Of a stretch of 6,610 nt of DNA, positions 6,004 through 6,610 are shown in pieces. The stretch spans positions 1 through 6,610 of the forward strand of contig DKMQ01000074.1 of the NCBI GenBank assembly GCA_002470565.1, in the 5' to 3' direction. This DNA comes from Oceanospirillaceae bacterium UBA7410 (GTDB lineage Bacteria > Pseudomonadota > Gammaproteobacteria > Pseudomonadales > Balneatricaceae). Each line of letters begins with the position of its first letter. Within the stretch, counting starts at the first letter, position 1. The translations under genes and the position numbers were made by a program. The notes beneath the pieces were generated by a model that saw only the letters and a program-made list of their open reading frames with translations, made no database searches and had not been told where the DNA came from.

Positions 6004-6610
6004 CTAATCAACAGACGAGTTTAAACTACCAAAAGCCGCCTCAGCGGCCTCTAATGCACCTTCTGCTACGCCACCAAACTCGTAGGCCATTTCTGCACAT
6101 GCAAATAATAGGCAGTCTTGCCATACTTGCTCTAGCGCTATGGGCAAGCCAAATTCGCTTTGCGAGGGTGACGTGTGAGTATCTGCTTGGGTAGCAGTGT
6201 AGGTTTGTGTGGCCCAGTCTTGCACTTGCACTTGCAAAGGTGCAGCGGCTTGTGGGCCAAAAAGCTGTTGCAATTGCGTGATGACATTGGGAATTAACTG
6301 ATCACCTGCCTCTTTTCGTTGCTGAGCAGGCCAAGCCACAAAACCAAATAATGCCCCTTGGGATTGATCTTCTGGCGAGGCGTCATGTATTTCACCTAGT
6401 GGCCCAAGCCTGCTCATGCCATCGCCTGATAAACCTTGTGTGCGCCAAAATGGCGTTTCATACACGGCAGTCACTTTGCACTGGCCTGCCATCCATGTGG
6501 GCATGTTAAGCAGCGCTTGATTTTGGGCAGGTGATAGCTTGGGTGAAAAGGTAATTAGTTTTTCTACTACTCTGGGCGGCGCACACAACACTAGCTTGCG
6601 TGTGGTGATG
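6004..6610 (-). CDS. Flavin monoamine oxidase-like FAD oxidoreductase, partial (N-terminus beyond right edge)
   Basis: The reading frame is open to the right edge: codons before the GTG at 6589-6591 encode ITTRKL in frame, giving ITTRKLVLCAPPRVVEKL, the family block before the substrate domain. So the GTG is not a true start. About 201 C-terminal residues are visible. WMAGQCKVTAVYETPFWR (visible residues 39-56) holds Lys45 at the place of the conserved flavin-N5 lysine of MAO/LSD1 enzymes. GLSGDGMSRLGPLGEIHDASP and LFGFVAWP follow, typical of bacterial flavin monoamine oxidases that oxidise amines to aldehydes with H2O2 and NH3. The FAD-closing motif near the end reads FACAEMAYEFGGVAEGALEA, where FAGTE...GGY is usual. 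The gene converges on betI with 16 bp between stops. The amine substrate is unknown, and oxidase activity is not certain. Confidence 0.85.
   Translation of the reverse strand, partial: ITTRKLVLCAPPRVVEKLITFSPKLSPAQNQALLNMPTWMAGQCKVTAVYETPFWRTQGLSGDGMSRLGPLGEIHDASPEDQSQGALFGFVAWPAQQRKEAGDQLIPNVITQLQQLFGPQAAAPLQVQVQDWATQTYTATQADTHTSPSQSEFGLPIALEQVWQDCLLFACAEMAYEFGGVAEGALEAAEAAFGSLNSSVD
6219..6236. repeat. Hexamer CTTGCA repeated three times inside the amine oxidase gene
   Basis: Three perfect tandem copies of CTTGCA are seen. On the coding strand they lie in LQVQVQ, just before DWATQTYTA. Six-base units keep the frame, so copy-number change would add or remove a Val-Gln pair without breaking the gene. 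Confidence 0.6.

Noticed and set aside
6031..6048. GCCGC/GCGGC stem followed by four T bases on the minus strand, terminator-like
   Set aside because: It lies inside the amine oxidase coding region about 25 bases before its stop and encodes the Ala-rich EAAEAA segment; the stem is five pairs and the T-tract only four.
6589..6591. GTG as the start of the amine oxidase-like gene
   Set aside because: The frame stays open upstream with family-typical residues (ITTRKL before VLCAPPR), so the codon is an internal valine.

Overview
The window looks like a chromosomal core-metabolism segment from a gammaproteobacterium, probably a marine or salt-adapted one. The evidence is a long (class II, Escherichia coli-type) ilvC divergent from its LysR-type activator ilvY, a ModF-type tandem ATPase, and a BetI osmoregulatory repressor. 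Base composition is moderate and fairly even, and no insertion sequence, phage gene, integrase, tRNA, rRNA or CRISPR array is visible. Seven genes fill almost the whole window; the longest non-coding gap is the 149-bp ilvY-ilvC divergent region.

Left part (1-1907, minus strand): ilvY is followed after 12 bp by a low-specificity L-threonine aldolase gene that runs off the left edge. The two are almost certainly cotranscribed, so a threonine-degrading enzyme is tied to the regulator of isoleucine/valine synthesis. Centre (1908-4972): the divergent control region holds a perfect 9+9-bp dyad just upstream of a likely ilvC promoter, followed by ilvC and, 12 bp later, a ModF-like double ATPase. Right part (5041-5987, plus strand): an EmrE-type small multidrug/quaternary-cation transporter is followed 23 bp later by betI, the choline-responsive repressor of glycine betaine synthesis, but betA, betB and betT are not in the window. 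On the minus strand, converging on betI, lies the C-terminal part of a flavin monoamine oxidase-like gene that runs off the right edge.

No clearly new multi-gene system is present. The points of real interest are gene partnerships: ilvY with ltaE, ilvC with a molybdenum-type ModF, and an SMR transporter with BetI. The likely IlvY operator is also worth testing. Names rest on remembered family motifs and lengths; no database search was run.
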